This document shows positions 30,794 to 33,056 of a stretch of 33,056 nucleotides of DNA, in pieces. Both the position numbers and the translations under genes were made by a program. The stretch's first letter is position 1, and every line of letters begins with the position of its first letter. The notes beneath the pieces were generated by a model, which was not told where the DNA came from, made no database searches, and worked only from the letters and a program-made list of their open reading frames with translations. Source of the stretch: Silicimonas sp. (GTDB taxonomy: Bacteria > Pseudomonadota > Alphaproteobacteria > Rhodobacterales > Rhodobacteraceae); assembly GCA_022826205.1 (NCBI GenBank), contig JAJDVJ010000087.1, positions 1 to 33,056 of the forward strand, written 5' to 3'.

Positions 30794-31651
30794 GTGGCTG
30801 CTATCGGCATCCTTGGCATGGGAACGATGGGCGCGGCCGTGGGAACCGCCCTAAAGACCTTTGGTCACCGTGTTCTGACCGATCTTGGCGGACGTTCCGA
30901 CGTGTCTGTACAGCGGGCAAATGAGCGTGGGATCGAGGCCGTCGGCAACCTGAACCAGCTCGTGACCGAAGTGGACATTCTGTTTTCCATCGTGCCGCCC
31001 GACCGGGCGCTGCAACTTGCCGAAACTCTGGCTGACACAAGCGCGGGAATATCCAAGAGACCGGTGTTCGTGGATGCCAACGCGGTTGCGCCCCAGACGG
31101 TGCAGCGCATGATGCTTGTGTGCGAGAATGCAGACCTGCCCTTTCTGGATGGTGGCATTGTGGGCGGCCCGCCGACCGTTGCAACGCGACCGCGGCTATA
31201 TCTGGCCGGTAGCCACACCGACGCGGTCGCCTCTCTCGACGGACAAGCCTTCGATCACGTCGTTCTGCATGGTCAAGCGGGGCAAGCCTCGATGTTCAAG
31301 ATGCTCTATGCCGGGCTAACCAAAGGTCTGAACGCACTCTTGGTCAATCAGCTCACGGCAGCAGAGCGTGCAGGCCTGTTCGAGGCGTATGTCGAGGAAC
31401 TGGCAATGTCACAGCAAGCCCTTCTTGCAAGGGCTGAGAACGTAATCCCCCGCATGCCGGCAGATGCCGAACGCTGGACGCCTGAGATGCGCGAGATCGC
31501 GTCTGCTTTGGCCGAGTTGGGCCTGCCGACGGGGTTTCACAGGGCGGCCGAGCGCGTCATGCAACGGCTCGCGTCGTCAGCGTTTGCGGCGGAGACACGT
31601 GAAACCGTCGATCCGGGAAGAACGGTTCGCGACACATTGCGCGGCAAATGA
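30794..31651 (+). CDS. NAD(P)-dependent oxidoreductase, 6-phosphogluconate/beta-hydroxyacid dehydrogenase type with DUF1932
   Basis: A cytosolic dehydrogenase of 285 residues. The N-terminal Rossmann fold has GILGMGTMGAAVG (5-17, glycines in the GxGxxG pattern), then SIVPPDRALQLAE and VFVDANAVAPQT as in beta-hydroxyacid dehydrogenases. GGIVGGPP is the substrate-loop region. The C-terminal half fits DUF1932 (KMLYAGLTKGLNALLVNQLTAAERAGL), which carries the catalytic Lys in TKG. The start is GTG 30794 with GGAGGG 9 bases upstream. It is the third gene of the PPTase operon. Whether it acts on a polyketide intermediate or in general metabolism is unknown. Confidence 0.85.
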   Translation: MAAIGILGMGTMGAAVGTALKTFGHRVLTDLGGRSDVSVQRANERGIEAVGNLNQLVTEVDILFSIVPPDRALQLAETLADTSAGISKRPVFVDANAVAPQTVQRMMLVCENADLPFLDGGIVGGPPTVATRPRLYLAGSHTDAVASLDGQAFDHVVLHGQAGQASMFKMLYAGLTKGLNALLVNQLTAAERAGLFEAYVEELAMSQQALLARAENVIPRMPADAERWTPEMREIASALAELGLPTGFHRAAERVMQRLASSAFAAETRETVDPGRTVRDTLRGK

Positions 31652-31939
31652 CACCAAATCGTGAGCGCTCAAAACTGCAATCGAATACGATCAATTCTCT
31701 ATTGCGCCAATTGCGCAATCCGCTGCTCGCCTGCTTCGCTAGTCAGCTGCGCTCTGCGGCCCTGCCTACTCTGACATTGTCAAAAACGTCACCTGCCAAA
31801 GGACGGATACGACTAGCGTCACGCTCTCGAGGTTCTGAAATTCGACGGTGAGGGCGTGCTTGAATACCGCCTTGATCAAGCCGATCAAATGGAATATCTT
31901 ACTTTAGTCTTACTTGAAGGTTGCTTGTCGGAAGCCGCG
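31652..31939. other. Intergenic stretch before the toxin-antitoxin pair
   Basis: No gene seen. An inverted repeat ATTGCGC-CAATT-GCGCAAT lies at 31701-31719 (7-bp arms, 5-nt loop) without a T tract; it could end the preceding operon weakly or be a regulator site. The vapB promoter should be here but I could not assign it. Confidence 0.4.
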
Positions 31940-32215
31940 ATGTCAAAATCAGGAAAACTCACGACCACCGTCTCCGCCAAGGGCCAGGTCGTCCTGCCCA
32001 AGATCATCCGTCAATCCCGACGCTGGGATGCGGGAACGCGCCTCGACGTGGAAGAAACGGACGAAGGCGTGTTGCTCAAGCCGTTGTCCGCATTCGCGGC
32101 AACGCGTCCGGCGGATGTCTTTGGTTGCCTGGCCCGCACCGGTGCACCCCGGACCCTCGCCGAAATGGAAGCGGGCATCATGGCGGAAGCGCGACGGCGC
32201 CATGAGGGCAGTTGA
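31940..32215 (+). CDS. AbrB/VapB-type antitoxin
   Basis: A 91-residue DNA-binding antitoxin. The SpoVT/AbrB swapped-hairpin domain is seen at about 8-50 (TTVSAKGQVVLPKIIRQ, then WDAGTRLDVEETDEGVLLKP); the C-terminal part should wrap the toxin. ATG 31940 fits the domain start; an upstream frame to 31856 is not family-like. The gene overlaps the toxin gene by 14 bases. VapB-type antitoxins bind their own promoter together with the toxin, so autoregulation is expected. Confidence 0.88.
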   Translation: MSKSGKLTTTVSAKGQVVLPKIIRQSRRWDAGTRLDVEETDEGVLLKPLSAFAATRPADVFGCLARTGAPRTLAEMEAGIMAEARRRHEGS

Positions 32216-32588
32216 TACGAACATCATCGTGCGGTACCTGACCGGTGATGATCCAGGACAGGCCGCCAGGGCGAGAGCCGTCGTCGACGCTGGCAACGTT
32301 TTCGTGGGCACGACCGTCCTGCTCGAAACCGATTGGGTGCTGCGCAGCGTCTATGGTCTTGCGCCGGAACACGTTGCAGACGCCTTGAGCGCCTTCTCCG
32401 GACTGCCGGGCGTCACGTTAGAGAACCCGACCCTTGTGGCCGGGGCGCTGGCCAGCGTGAAGAAGGGCATGGACTTCGCCGATGCGTTGCACCTCGGTGC
32501 CGCCGCGAAATGTGAAGCGATGCTGACCTTCGACCGCAGGTTCATCGGGACGGCAAGTGGCGATGCCGTCAAGGTGATGGAACCCTGA
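32202..32588 (+). CDS. VapC-type PIN-domain toxin ribonuclease
   Basis: A 128-residue PIN-domain RNase that cleaves RNA (often tRNA or rRNA in this family) when freed from its antitoxin. Metal-binding acidic residues are all present: D5 in VDTNIIVRYL, E42 in LLETDWVLRSVYG, D91/D94 in DFADALHL and D111 in LTFDRRF. ATG 32202 lies inside the end of the antitoxin gene, so the two are translationally coupled. The toxin appears intact. Confidence 0.9.
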   Translation: MRAVDTNIIVRYLTGDDPGQAARARAVVDAGNVFVGTTVLLETDWVLRSVYGLAPEHVADALSAFSGLPGVTLENPTLVAGALASVKKGMDFADALHLGAAAKCEAMLTFDRRFIGTASGDAVKVMEP

Positions 32589-32639
32589 ACGGGATCCGGT
32601 GGTCCGCGCAAGCACGCCAAGGTCCAGGGGACAGGATCG

Positions 32640-32912
32640 TGAACTTCCTTCATGAACCCCGAATTGAATGCAGGGCCTGTCCTGAAAAAAGTGCACATAG
32701 TCCGTCGCGATCACGCCAAGGCCGTACGCCGTCGCGAACGACGTGTTCTGGACGATGGCGGCCCCCGGTGTTTTCGAATCGTCAAGAAGGACCGATACGG
32801 AATTGATGGCTGCAATGGCGAAAACGCGCTGCGACTCGGCTTGCGCGTTTCCATCGTCAGTCTCCAGAACTGTGACCTGCTGGCCGAGCGCATACGGGGG
32901 CTTGGCTCTCAT
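32640..32912 (-). CDS. Hypothetical minus-strand frame, extent doubtful
   Basis: From ATG 32912 the minus strand gives a protein-like N-terminal part of about 90 residues (ALGQQVTVLETDDGNAQAES, VFAIAAINSVSVLLDD, AYGLGVIATDYVHFF) with good codon bias. The frame then runs on to 32418, antisense to vapC, where it turns Arg/Gly/His-rich and is not credible. I mark only the plausible part. I do not recognise a family. It may be a gene cut at its 3' end by the arrival of the toxin-antitoxin pair, or a frameshifted gene. The 63 bp upstream separate it from the gene ending at 32976. Confidence 0.35.
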
Positions 32913-32975
32913 GCAATTCCAGTTGCGATTTCATGGCACTGGCTCCCTTGACGTCTTGCTTGGGAATCACTTGAT

Positions 32976-33056
32976 TTATTCCGCAACGAGCGCAACTTCC
33001 GCGCCCGCCGCCTGGAAACGGCCCAAGTTGCCGTAGAGCGCGCGCAGCATGATGCC
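32976..33056 (-). CDS. C-terminal end of an unidentified gene, cut by window edge
   Basis: The minus strand enters at the right edge and reads 26 codons with strong GC-rich codon bias (MLRALYGNLGRFQAAGAEVALVAE) to TAA at 32976. The tidy ending suggests a genuine gene tail. It is too short to name a family. Confidence 0.5.
   Translation of the reverse strand, partial: GIMLRALYGNLGRFQAAGAEVALVAE

Noticed and set aside
31701-31719. Intrinsic terminator
   Set aside because: The inverted repeat has no T tract and lies 50 bp past the stop of the dehydrogenase gene; kept only as an unassigned repeat.

Overview
The window looks like a chromosomal segment of a GC-rich proteobacterium, most likely an alphaproteobacterium. 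This is inferred from gene content and codon use: a BCCT osmolyte carrier, sugar/polyol ABC transport genes next to Gfo/Idh and IolD-like enzymes, and a KDO-kinase-like remnant. No rRNA or tRNA gene, CRISPR array, complete insertion sequence or prophage was seen.

Left part (1-4250): cell-envelope sugar genes. A truncated KDO-kinase-like gene on the minus strand faces a GT4 glycosyltransferase, galE and a GT2-like glycosyltransferase on the plus strand. A stretch of about 770 bp without a recognisable gene follows.

5020-13063: a divergent catabolic unit. On the minus strand an IclR regulator, a Gfo/Idh oxidoreductase and an IolD-like ThDP enzyme are joined by 4-base stop/start overlaps. On the plus strand lie a Tat-type solute-binding protein, two MalF/MalG-type permeases and a MalK/UgpC-type ATPase. 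Together they look like regulated uptake and breakdown of a polyol- or inositol-like compound. An rluB-like pseudouridine synthase converges on this operon.

14100-30800: a type I polyketide locus. Two small paralogous acyl carrier proteins diverge from a 360-bp intergenic region, and the plus-strand one is coupled by ATGA to an alpha/beta hydrolase. Convergent with them is a single 3475-codon PKS gene. It reads KS-AT-DH-MT-psiKR-ER-KR-ACP, the order of a fungal-type highly reducing iterative PKS, followed by a second KS-AT copied from the first. In that copy the KS keeps Cys-His-His but has a rewritten active-site motif. The AT has lost its serine and about 90 residues, so it is dead. An Sfp-type phosphopantetheinyl transferase lies beyond a BCCT carrier and is coupled to an unrecognised 156-residue protein and a beta-hydroxyacid-dehydrogenase-like enzyme. 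The most notable feature of the window is this PKS with a fused non-canonical KS-AT tail plus two free-standing ACPs.

Right end (31650-33056): a VapBC-type toxin-antitoxin pair, a doubtful small minus-strand frame, and the last 26 codons of a minus-strand gene cut by the window edge.
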